Shown here: piece by piece, positions 44,468 to 51,495 of the stretch
How positions within the stretch are numbered: position 1 is the stretch's first letter
Layout of the letters: each line of letters opens with the position of its first letter
Source of the DNA: Desulfomonile tiedjei
Lineage (GTDB): Bacteria > Desulfobacterota > Desulfomonilia > Desulfomonilales > Desulfomonilaceae
Assembly (NCBI GenBank): GCA_016212925.1
Contig: JACRDF010000024.1
Span: 33,636-97,635 of the forward strand
DNA length: 64,000 nucleotides
Direction: 5' to 3'
The notes under the pieces: model-generated
Told to the model about the DNA's origin: nothing
The model's input: the letters and a program-made list of their open reading frames with translations, nothing else
Databases searched by the model: none
Translations under genes and position numbers: made by a program

Positions 44468-45121
44468 ATGGATGATTGGCTCAGCACCGATGAACATTTG
44501 GAAGCCGTTCTCTCATTGGAAATGGTGTCAGATAGCCTCCCCAAGGTCTTAGATAATGTTTACCATTGGAAATGGGTGATAATAGCACTTCATATGGCTC
44601 TTCAGGGTTACATGGTTTTAGCATTGAAAGGAACCAACAGCTTTAACGTCCTTGAAAAGAAATGTCGGGATGAATGGGAGGCCGCATGGAAACGAAACGA
44701 TGGTTCTTTTCCTGTGGATAGGTTGGACAACTTCTTGAGCCTTTACAAGAAAATCAAGGCTGGCCGGAAGACTTACGAGGAAGAAGCCAAGACCGGTATC
44801 CGGACTTACAGAAAACCGGAAGATCTGATGCTGATGGGCATGCACAGCCAACCCTTCAAACCACGCGGCACGCAGAACAAGAGCGTAGAAATGCTACACC
44901 ATTTGCGCAATGACTACATCCACTTCCCACCCAAGGGGTGGCTATTGGGAGTTCACGGCCTTCCGCGGATGGTGGATGACTGCGTTGGTATTATCGACTT
45001 TTTGGCGTTCGAATGCGGAAACGTACTGTGGCACGACAAGAGCCTTGAGGCAAAGACCAGGGATTTGGTCAGGCAGATTAGGTCTGATGTCGCCGTGTTG
45101 AAAGAAGCGTACGCCGAATGA
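44468..45121 (+). CDS. Uncharacterised helical protein with a HEPN-like motif
   Basis: I start at the ATG at 44468 (AGGAAT upstream), giving 217 aa. The protein is predicted to be mostly helical, with a hydrophobic helix near residues 32-52. LRNDYIHF contains R-N-x3-H, matching the R-x4-6-H ribonuclease motif of HEPN domains, with the usual polar residue after Arg. The family is not recognised beyond that. It is divergent from nifH and is followed by a MITE and a PD-(D/E)XK nuclease gene. HEPN proteins are frequent in toxin and anti-phage loci, so a defence role is possible but unproven. Confidence 0.6.
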   Translation: MDDWLSTDEHLEAVLSLEMVSDSLPKVLDNVYHWKWVIIALHMALQGYMVLALKGTNSFNVLEKKCRDEWEAAWKRNDGSFPVDRLDNFLSLYKKIKAGRKTYEEEAKTGIRTYRKPEDLMLMGMHSQPFKPRGTQNKSVEMLHHLRNDYIHFPPKGWLLGVHGLPRMVDDCVGIIDFLAFECGNVLWHDKSLEAKTRDLVRQIRSDVAVLKEAYAE

Positions 45122-45130
45122 TGCTATTTG

Positions 45131-45290
45131 TGGGTGGCCCGGAGGCCACTGCCTCCGGGTTCCGCAGGAACAAGAGGGGCCGTTTTGTAGACACTCACGT
45201 CTCCAGCAACGACAAGCTAAAAATGTCAAAGGCGGGAAATCACCTCTTGTCGCTTCGCGACCCGGACGCGATGGCGTCCGGGCCACCCGC
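45131..45290. mobile_element. MITE-like element, copy 1 (best preserved, about 45-bp terminal inverted repeats)
   Basis: The left end GGGTGGCCCGGAGGCCACTG... and the inverse complement of the right end, GGGTGGCCCGGACGCCACCG..., align over about 45 bp, ending in CAAGAGG / GACAGGAGG-like sequence. The inner about 65 bp encodes nothing. Related copies lie at 46131-46296, 47281-47419 and about 48580-48660. It sits directly after the HEPN-like gene's stop. Confidence 0.8.
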
Positions 45291-45317
45291 GGACTGCTCT
45301 AAGAACGAAGAGGCTCG

Positions 45318-46124
45318 ATGATGGCGGCTTGGACGAAAGAAAAGGCTCTCGAAGAGATCAGTGCCCTTGTTAGTGCGATCGCTAACTTGAAACACCAGAA
45401 GAGAGGCTCTGTGGACCATGTTCGATGGAATGCCAATGCCCTCGCATTCCTCGAAGAAGTGTTCGGTCAAGAGTCGAGGTACTATCTGTCATTAGCGCAC
45501 CTTCCTTGGGGGCGACGAGGGAACATCATCGTTGGCGGTCCTGGCGACCTTTTTGGGTCTAACCACCCTGCGGCTGCCGTGGAAAGAGAGCACCAAAAAG
45601 CCTACATGGAACAACTCGATGTTGCGGAGGGCATCTTACTTGCCGCCTCAGATCACCTTAAGCGAGTGGATGATCTGACGAAGGTCTACGAAGGGAAGGA
45701 CACGGCTCCAGAGTCAAGCCTGATTCTAAAGGTGATCAATCTGGCCGACCACAAACTGCGGAAGACAGTCAGAAGCCAGCCTTCGCAGGAGAAGGAGGTA
45801 CAGGAATCGTTCGAGAATCTCCTCATCGGAGCCGACATTGATTACACACGAGACAAGGAGACCGTTGTGTACTCATCCAAGACCTACCGTCCGGACTTTG
45901 TCATCGGCAAGATCGACTTGGCAGTGGAAGTTAAACTTTGCCATCATGATCGGCGCGAAAAAGAAATCATCGCAGAAATAAACGACGATATTTTGGCTTA
46001 CCAGACTAGATGGAGCAATCTGCTCTTCATCGTGTACGACGTGGCGCTCATTCGTGACATCGATGTGTTTACGACTTCCTTCGAGAAGAACGAGAACGTT
46101 ATCGTGCGCGTGGTTAAGCACTAG
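45318..46124 (+). CDS. PD-(D/E)XK nuclease-domain protein
   Basis: The 268-aa protein has a helical N-terminal part with a conserved-looking WNANALAFLEEVFGQESRYY segment, and a C-terminal nuclease-like core from about residue 170. There PDFVIGKIDLAVEVKLCHH supplies the PD...(D/E)xK residues (Asp, Glu, Lys), followed by a helix (EIIAEINDDILAYQ). The core is of the restriction-endonuclease fold. The TTG/ATG choice is uncertain; the frame offers ATG ATG at 45318/45321. Lying between two MITE copies, it looks like cargo of an accessory island. Target (DNA or RNA) unknown; a defence role is inferred from fold and context only. Confidence 0.7.
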   Translation: MMAAWTKEKALEEISALVSAIANLKHQKRGSVDHVRWNANALAFLEEVFGQESRYYLSLAHLPWGRRGNIIVGGPGDLFGSNHPAAAVEREHQKAYMEQLDVAEGILLAASDHLKRVDDLTKVYEGKDTAPESSLILKVINLADHKLRKTVRSQPSQEKEVQESFENLLIGADIDYTRDKETVVYSSKTYRPDFVIGKIDLAVEVKLCHHDRREKEIIAEINDDILAYQTRWSNLLFIVYDVALIRDIDVFTTSFEKNENVIVRVVKH

Positions 46125-46130
46125 CCGCCG

Positions 46131-46296
46131 AGTGTCCCGGAGTCCGGCGAGGAGCGGAATTCCTAGTTCCGCAGGAACAAGAGGTGCAGTTTTTTTTCGG
46201 CGCGCATCCAAAGGCCCTGGTGATAAACGCTTTCCCAAAGCAAAGGCGCCTCCTGTCGCTCCGCGACCCGGACGCGGTGGCGTCCGGGTCACCCGC
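46131..46296. mobile_element. MITE-like element, copy 2
   Basis: The right end (CTCCTGTCGCTCCGCGACCC ... GTCCGGGTCACCCGC) is nearly identical to copy 1. The left end is diverged but retains TTCCGCAGGAACAAGAGG. It begins just after the nuclease gene's stop. Confidence 0.75.
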
Positions 46297-46328
46297 GGCT
46301 AATACAGCTAGGGCAGGTTAATCTTGCG

Positions 46329-46979
46329 TCATCGCTTTCCCCAAAATGGCCTGTTAAGGAAATAATGTAGAGTCCCCTTGCCCGCGATGACTTCCTTACA
46401 AACACGCTCAATTTCTTCTATTACCTTGTCAGCTTTTGGGTTGATTGGGTCTACTTCGCCCCATCCCTCCCAAAACACACTCTCGCGCTTCTCAACATCT
46501 TTGAGATGCTTTTCCCAGTCCTGTTCCGTCCGAAAGCGGTCCCTTGCCCACAAGCGACTCAATACCCTTGCCGAGATGAGTATTTCATTGATGATTACAC
46601 GCAGCTCATCAAATGGCTTCGCTTCGTCCCTGCCTATGCGTACCATAAATTCGTATCGCAGAGAATGCAGTCTGTGGAATATTTCTTGGTACTTAGTGTA
46701 TCTCGAAAAAGCGACACTTGCCAGTTTTCTAGCTTCAAAAGCCTTTTCCGACTCGTCATCTCCGCGTTTAAGGTCCGCGGTTTCATTTACGAAGCTAGTC
46801 GGGTCCCGGATATGTGAGATGGCATCCCGAGCTTGGTAAAAGAGAGCCAACGTCTCCTCCGCGAGTTCTATCTGTCGCTTACCAGCATGCTCCCGACGCC
46901 AAGAGTCGATTCCATATATCGCCAACACGATGGCGATGATTGCCCCAATTTCTTTGATGATTATAAGAATTGTGTCCAT
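46329..46979 (-). CDS. Conserved-looking membrane-anchored protein of unknown function
   Basis: The 216-aa protein starts MDTILIIIKEIGAIIAIVLAIYGIDSWRREH, a single N-terminal membrane segment followed by a basic stretch, so the rest probably faces the cytoplasm. The soluble part is helical and highly charged (RQIELAEETLALFYQARDAISHIRDP ... FHRLHSLRYEFMVRIG ... RVIINEILISARVLSRLWARDRF). The sequence style is that of proteins often annotated as hypothetical in mobile regions; I assign no function. It is the only minus-strand gene between 44.4 and 52.7 kb. Confidence 0.7.
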   Translation of the reverse strand: MDTILIIIKEIGAIIAIVLAIYGIDSWRREHAGKRQIELAEETLALFYQARDAISHIRDPTSFVNETADLKRGDDESEKAFEARKLASVAFSRYTKYQEIFHRLHSLRYEFMVRIGRDEAKPFDELRVIINEILISARVLSRLWARDRFRTEQDWEKHLKDVEKRESVFWEGWGEVDPINPKADKVIEEIERVCKEVIAGKGTLHYFLNRPFWGKR

Positions 46980-47080
46980 GCACTGCGAATTATATCACGC
47001 AATCGAGAGACATCATACCAGTTCCCCTTCGGACGGCTTTTGGTGGCATCCCTCCGCAGATGACAAATACTTCTGAGCAG

Positions 47081-47275
47081 CTTTAGCGGGCCTGCTTGCG
47101 GGAGGGATTTCTCTTCGCAGAGATCCCCGGATCAAAGCCTGCCCCGGACCCCGGATCGAAGTCCGGGGCAACCTTTGATCCGGGGTCCGGGGCAGGCTCC
47201 GAGATCGCGGAGGAAAGGGCGCACGCCGTGCGCCCCTACAGCGGCCTCGGCGAACTCTGCGGTAAGATATGCTTC
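47081..47275. repeat. Island repeat B, copy 1
   Basis: It begins GCTTTAGCGGGCCTGCTTGC and includes a long imperfect palindrome (GATCAAAGCCTGCCCCGGACC ... GGTCCGGGGCAGGC) and a GCGCACGCCGTGCGCCCCTAC foot. The second copy (48410-48577) is about 80-90 percent similar by eye and lacks part of the palindrome. A fragment of the same start lies at 49601-49630. Confidence 0.75.
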
Positions 47276-47280
47276 CAGGC

Positions 47281-47419
47281 TCCCCTCCGCAGGAACAAGA
47301 GGGGCAGTTTGTTGCTCCGGCTGTTTGTCGTCCCGGGAGCTTGCTGCCAAACGCCGTGCCAAAGCAAACACGCCTCCTGTCGCTTCGCGACCCGGACGCG
47401 GTGGCGTCCGGGCCACCCG
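47281..47419. mobile_element. MITE-like element, copy 3 (left end shortened)
   Basis: It retains CCGCAGGAACAAGAGGGGCA on the left and CTCCTGTCGCTTCGCGACCC ... GTCCGGGCCACCC on the right. The outermost left arm is replaced by the end of island repeat B. Confidence 0.7.
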
Positions 47420-47559
47420 ACCCAGAACTTGGTCCTTAGAACCATTGCAATTGCGCAGCCGGCATTGGACTGAATTGAATATCAATAGTATAGTGTGAGT
47501 TGAACGGGCGGATAGGAAAGAGGTGCAGATGCCCTAATCAGCATCACGAGAGGAAGCCC

Positions 47560-47784
47560 ATGACTCAGTCTGAAATAGCCGGCGAAATAAAACAACTTAC
47601 CGTGGCGGAACGGCTTCTGCTTGTGCAAGAGATATGGGACAGCATCGTCGCCGATCAGGAATCTCTCCCGGTAACTGAGGCCCAAAAGAAGGAATTGGAC
47701 AAGCGCCTCGAGTCTTACCTCGCTGCCCCGCAAGAAGGCTCGTCCTGGGAAGAGGTTAAACAGAGAGTTATGGGCGACAAGTGA
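47560..47784 (+). CDS. Addiction-module antitoxin-like protein (TIGR02574 type), no adjacent toxin
   Basis: The 74-aa protein starts MTQSEIAGEIKQLTVAERLLLVQEIWDSIV, closely matching the small antitoxins annotated as putative addiction module components (TIGR02574), which usually precede a RelE/ParE toxin gene. The ATG follows GAGAGGAAGCCC. The next gene downstream, 34 nt away, is hicB and not a relE homologue, so this antitoxin appears orphaned or adopted into the hic operon. Longer upstream frames lack support. Confidence 0.78.
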   Translation: MTQSEIAGEIKQLTVAERLLLVQEIWDSIVADQESLPVTEAQKKELDKRLESYLAAPQEGSSWEEVKQRVMGDK

Positions 47785-47818
47785 AACGCCGCGTGCTGAC
47801 AAGTAGGAGCATTTGATC

Positions 47819-48022
47819 ATGAAATTGCAGGTCGTTATACACGAAGCGGAGGAAGGCGGATATTGGGCGGAAGTTCCAGCGATTCCCGGATGCGCGACAC
47901 AGGGAGACACATTCGAAGAGCTTCTGCAGAATCTTTACGAAGCTGTGGAAGGATGTCTGTCAGTATCGGTGGAGCCTCCGAAAACGACCGGCCGTGATCG
48001 AGTCATGGAAATTGTGGTATGA
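47819..48022 (+). CDS. hicB: HicB-family antitoxin
   Basis: From the ATG at 47819 (AGGAG 9 nt upstream) the 67-aa protein starts MKLQVVIHEAEEGGYWAEVPAIPGCATQGDTFEELLQNLYEAVEG, the typical partial RNase H-like fold of HicB (DUF1902/HicB_lk). It is a short form without an obvious C-terminal DNA-binding domain. It overlaps hicA by 4 nt, with the antitoxin gene first, an order known for many hicBA pairs. It would neutralise HicA. Confidence 0.88.
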   Translation: MKLQVVIHEAEEGGYWAEVPAIPGCATQGDTFEELLQNLYEAVEGCLSVSVEPPKTTGRDRVMEIVV

Positions 48023-48225
48023 AAGTGGTCTCAGGCAAAGACCTGTGCCGAGCCCTTGAACAGCATGGGTGGTCACTGCTCCGCGTCCACGGCAGCCACC
48101 ACATTTACAGCAAAACAGGCAGTATAGTGCGGCTATCTGTGCCCGTTCATGGAAATAAACCAATAAAAAAAGGTTTGCTGAAGCATCTTCTGCAAGCTGC
48201 GGGTTTGTCCGAGTCAGTCCTGTGA
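48019..48225 (+). CDS. hicA: HicA-family mRNA interferase toxin
   Basis: The 68-aa protein MKVVSGKDLCRALEQHGWSLLRVHGSHHIY... has the dsRNA-binding-like HicA fold with the catalytic His in GSHHIY (residues 36-41) and the conserved LSVPVHGNKPIKKGLLKHLL. It is full length. It starts inside the hicB stop. HicA toxins cleave mRNA and arrest growth. A diverged repeat region follows directly. Confidence 0.9.
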   Translation: MKVVSGKDLCRALEQHGWSLLRVHGSHHIYSKTGSIVRLSVPVHGNKPIKKGLLKHLLQAAGLSESVL

Positions 48226-48369
48226 TTCTCATGCCCGTAACTCTTGGAACGGAAAACACCATACCAATTTGTCTTCCGCGTCCTCCAGGCGGCGGGCTTC
48301 TCGCAGCACGTAGGATGCGGTGACCCACGGGAACCGCATCGGTCGAGTCGACAGGCTCGTTCGGGGCTA

Positions 48370-48432
48370 GCGATGCGGTTCGCTTCACTCACCACATCCT
48401 ACCTGCGCTTTAGCGGGCCTGCCTGCGGGAGT
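48370..48432. repeat. Direct repeat flanking higBA, left copy
   Basis: TAGCGATGCGGTTCGCTTCA...CATCCTACCTGCGCTTTAGCGGGCCTGC is nearly identical to 49563-49625. The left part also pairs with GTAGGATGCGGTGA at about 48310, making a small inverted-repeat unit. Confidence 0.8.
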
Positions 48433-48577
48433 GATTTCTCTTGGCGGAGATCCCCGGATCAAAGCCTGCCCCGGACCCCAGATCGAAGTCCGGGGCAGGC
48501 TCCGAGATCGCAGAGAGATAAGGGCGCACGCCGAGCGCGCCGTACACGGCGTTCTCTGCGGTAGGATCTGTTCTTGG
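48410..48577. repeat. Island repeat B, copy 2
   Basis: Similar to 47081-47275 (see that entry); it ends in GCGTTCTCTGCGGTAGGATCT. It is followed at about 48580-48660 by the right half of a fourth MITE-like copy (CTCCTGTCGCTTCGCGACCC ... GTCCGGGCCACCCGC), so the order repeat B then MITE occurs twice. Confidence 0.75.
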
Positions 48578-48753
48578 CGACCGCTGATAAAGCTTTGCGC
48601 AAGACAAAGACACCTCCTGTCGCTTCGCGACCCGGACGCGGTGCCGTCCGGGCCACCCGCCCTCAGAAATCCGAAGACACCGCACCTATTCCACTCTCAC
48701 GAGTAACTGTATTATTTCTTGGTCCCGTTCCGGGAACATGATACACTTTCATT

Positions 48754-49020
48754 ATGAGAATTTTCTCAAGAAGCACGCTGAGGGCATTCTGGGAAAAACA
48801 TGCTGATGCGGAACAGCCGCTGCTCGCGTGGTATGCAGAAGCCAAGAAAGCCGACTGGAAGGAACCCGCAGATATTCTCAATCAATACAGCAACGCCAGG
48901 ATTATTGGCAAAAACCGAGCCGTGTTTAATATAAAAGGAAACGATTACAGGCTGGTATTGGCGATCAGATACAACAGACGATCGGTTTTTATTAGGTTTG
49001 TGGGAACGCACGGGCAGTAG
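48754..49020 (+). pseudogene. higB: higB-type toxin gene, truncated by a stop codon and a 1-nt deletion
   Basis: The 88 codons MRIFSRSTLRAFWEKHADAEQPLLAWYAEAKKADW... match HigB mRNA interferases of the RelE superfamily up to RFVGTHGQ. Family members normally continue YDxID and a few more residues. Here TAG (49018-49020) stands in place of the Tyr codon. Just downstream, ATA GAC GCC CTC ACC GTT TAA (49026-49046) still encodes the expected IDALTV end in a shifted frame, which implies a nonsense change plus a one-base deletion. The truncated product may be weak or inactive. The antitoxin gene downstream is intact. Confidence 0.75.
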
Positions 49021-49083
49021 GACAGATAGACGCCCTCACCGTTTAACAAGAGACAGGCTGATTTGGACAGAGGAGACAACTAT

Positions 49084-49473
49084 ATGGAAATCAAACCGAT
49101 TCGTACGGAGGAAGAATATCGCGCCGCACTGGCAAGACTCGGAGATATCTGGGATGCGGAGCCGGACACGCCTGAGTCCGATGAATTGGACGTTCTATCG
49201 GTCTTGGTAGAGGCATACGAGGACGAACACTATCCAATGGACCCGCCAGACCCCATCGAAGCGATCAAGTTTCGGATGGAACAGATGGGCCTTACTCGGA
49301 AGGACCTGGAACCGTACATAGGCTCCCGCGGCCGAGTGTCCGAAGTCCTGACGAGAAAAAGAAGACTTAGCCTGGACATGATTCGGAATTTGAATGAGAA
49401 ACTGGGCATCCCTGCTGAGGTGCTTATTGCCAGATACCCTTTGGAGTCCGGGAGAGAATCTGCGAATCAATAG
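49084..49473 (+). CDS. higA: HigA-type antitoxin (XRE-like helix-turn-helix)
   Basis: From the ATG at 49084 the 129-aa protein starts MEIKPIRTEEEYRAALARLGDIWDAEPDTPE, the characteristic N-terminal region of HigA antitoxins. It continues with a helix-turn-helix (AIKFRMEQMGLTRKDLEPYIGSRGRVSEVLTRKRRLSLDMIRNLNEKLGIPAEVLI). It should bind HigB and repress its own operon. The toxin gene precedes it, as in other higBA loci. Confidence 0.9.
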   Translation: MEIKPIRTEEEYRAALARLGDIWDAEPDTPESDELDVLSVLVEAYEDEHYPMDPPDPIEAIKFRMEQMGLTRKDLEPYIGSRGRVSEVLTRKRRLSLDMIRNLNEKLGIPAEVLIARYPLESGRESANQ

Positions 49474-49562
49474 ATTGGTTGTCGGGTAATCTGGAGACGC
49501 CATGCCAATTCTGCTCGCTCCTCCTCTCGGTGACGTGCTTCCGCAGATGAAGAATACTGTGA

Positions 49563-49630
49563 GCGATGCGGTTCGCTTCACTCACCACATCCTACCCGCG
49601 CTTTAGCGGGCCTGCTTGCAGGAGGGGTTT
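49563..49630. repeat. Direct repeat flanking higBA, right copy
   Basis: GAGCGATGCGGTTCGCTTCA...CATCCTACCCGCGCTTTAGCGGGCCTGC repeats 48370-48432 in the same orientation, bracketing higBA (1.2 kb). Confidence 0.8.
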
Positions 49631-49799
49631 CCAGCCGGTGGAATTGGCATGGCGTTCCTGTATTCCTGCAGTTCTCGTCGGAGGCCCCGAAATTATTAGA
49701 ATAGACAGACCGTTGAATAATCTCGGCCGATCTCTATAATTACCGGCAGGTCGCTTCAGTGGCAGCAGGCCATTCGAACACCGGAGGAGGATGCCACCA

Positions 49800-50984
49800 A
49801 TGTCTATTCTCTTTTCATCGGGGAAGATAGGTTCCATCGAGATCGCCAATCGCGTCGTACATTCCGCCACCTTCGAGTCCATGGCAACCGTCAACGGCGA
49901 GGTGACCGATCAGTTGGTCAAGCGGTACCGCAACATCGCCAAAGGTGGCACAGGGCTGATCGTGCCGGGCTACGTCAGCGTGCACCGCTCGGGAAAAGCC
50001 TTTGAAAGACAGGTGGAGCTTGACTCCGACGCCATCGTTCCCGGACTCGCGAGCATTGTTGACGCGGTCCACGAACATGGTGGGAAAATCGTATTCCAGC
50101 TAGCCCATGCCGGACGACAAACCACGAAACAGGTTGCCGGTCAGGCTCCTCTCGGTCCCTCGAGCGTTGGCCGAGATCCCATCAATTTTGTCAAACCGAG
50201 GGAGATGACTGAAGCCGATATCCGGGAAGTTATTCGGGCTTTCGGCAAAGCGGCCAAGAGAGCCATAAACGCAGGCGCTGACGGAATCCAGTTGCACGGA
50301 GCCCACGGATACCTGATCAACCAGTTCCTTTCTCCGTTCTTCAACAAGAGAACCGACAAGTGGGGCGATTCCGAAGGGGGTCGTTTCCGGTTTCTCAGGG
50401 AGATTTTTTGCGAGGTGAAGAGTTCCGTACCGGAACGAACGCCGATTCTGATCAAGCTCAACACACATGACCATACGCCGGCTCCGGGGATAACGCCCGA
50501 TCTGGCACAACGGTATGCTCACCGGCTCGTTGAACTGGGCATCGACGCTATCGAGATCAGCAGTGGAACCGCATACTATTCCTTCATGAACACATGTCGG
50601 GGAAGCGTCCCGGTCAAGGAATTGGCAGCAACCCTTCCCTGGTGGAAACGATTGGTAGGTAAAATGATGCTGAGCAAAATGGCCGGGAAGTTCGACCTGG
50701 AGGAGGGATATCACACGGAAGCCGCCAGGATCATGAAACCGGTCATGGGGAAGGTGCCTCTGATATTGGTGGGTGGCATTCGCCACGTCCGGCACATGGA
50801 ACAGGTCCTTGAAGAAGGCCTTGCAGACTTTATCTCCATGAGCCGGCCTTTCATCCGGGAACCGTTCCTGGTCAACAGATTGAAGGAAGGCAAGACCGAA
50901 AAGGCCTCGTGTGTCTCCTGCAACCGGTGCATTGCAGGTATGATGGGCGGAGAACCGCTCCGCTGTCTGTACAAGCCCGCTTGA
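49800..50984 (+). CDS. NADH:flavin oxidoreductase / Old Yellow Enzyme-type protein with Fe-S ligands
   Basis: I choose the ATG at 49800, 9 nt after GGAGG, giving 394 aa. The FMN-binding barrel shows NRVVHSATFESMAT, QLAHAGRQT, the catalytic HGAHGYLINQFLSP with His/His in place of His/Asn, RTDKWG and LVGGIRH. The C-terminus retains CVSCNRC and a further Cys 12 residues on (C-x2-C-x2-C-x11-C), the [4Fe-4S] site of the 2-enoate reductase and trimethylamine dehydrogenase branch. The FAD/NAD domain that normally follows is absent. Electrons must therefore come from a separate partner. Substrate unknown. Confidence 0.85.
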   Translation: MSILFSSGKIGSIEIANRVVHSATFESMATVNGEVTDQLVKRYRNIAKGGTGLIVPGYVSVHRSGKAFERQVELDSDAIVPGLASIVDAVHEHGGKIVFQLAHAGRQTTKQVAGQAPLGPSSVGRDPINFVKPREMTEADIREVIRAFGKAAKRAINAGADGIQLHGAHGYLINQFLSPFFNKRTDKWGDSEGGRFRFLREIFCEVKSSVPERTPILIKLNTHDHTPAPGITPDLAQRYAHRLVELGIDAIEISSGTAYYSFMNTCRGSVPVKELAATLPWWKRLVGKMMLSKMAGKFDLEEGYHTEAARIMKPVMGKVPLILVGGIRHVRHMEQVLEEGLADFISMSRPFIREPFLVNRLKEGKTEKASCVSCNRCIAGMMGGEPLRCLYKPA

Positions 50985-51495
50985 CCTGCGCAGTTGCCTA
51001 AAAAATGGAATGGAGTTGCGGCTGAGAGCTTCATTTTTCTTTACCAATGCTCATGGCGAAGATCGCCACAATGAATCATGAAAACGCTAGTAGCGCAGTC
51101 CCGTGCTGAACGCGGGATTGCCGGTTCCATCCGTGCGTTTTCATAGGGAAAGCGTTGACCTAAGGATGGAAAGGGCACCGCTAATCGTGACCCCATTGAT
51201 TTGTGGGACAGGCTTTCCAGCCTGTCATCATTGATCTTTTTGACCAGGCAAGCTAAAAGCCTGCACCACGCGAAAAAGTCCGGCAGGGCCGACCGCTTGC
51301 TTCTTGCTGTCATAGCAACTTGAAAACACTACCCTTTAAGGACGACAACCAAGGAACTTTAACAATTTTTTCGAACAATTCGGCCTGAATTCCGTCTAAC
51401 TATTAAGAAGCAAAGGAAAGGACGCCTGCGCGTCCTGATTTGTGAAAAATGGGCTCTTTCCGAGGCTTGAAAACCAAGACAAGGGAGAGATGAGT
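50985..51495. other. Intergenic region with one palindromic repeat
   Basis: 51203-51265 contains GTGGGACAGGCTTTCCAGCCTGTC and a distant partner (GGCAAGCTAAAAGCCTGC), of the same style as 42130-42152. An AT-rich stretch at about 51355-51400 may hold the promoter of the next gene. No gene is seen. Confidence 0.5.

Noticed and set aside
47081..47485. Several overlapping open frames on both strands at 47.1-47.5 and 48.2-48.7 kb
   Set aside because: They are produced by GC-rich palindromic repeats and MITE copies and have repeat-type peptide sequences.
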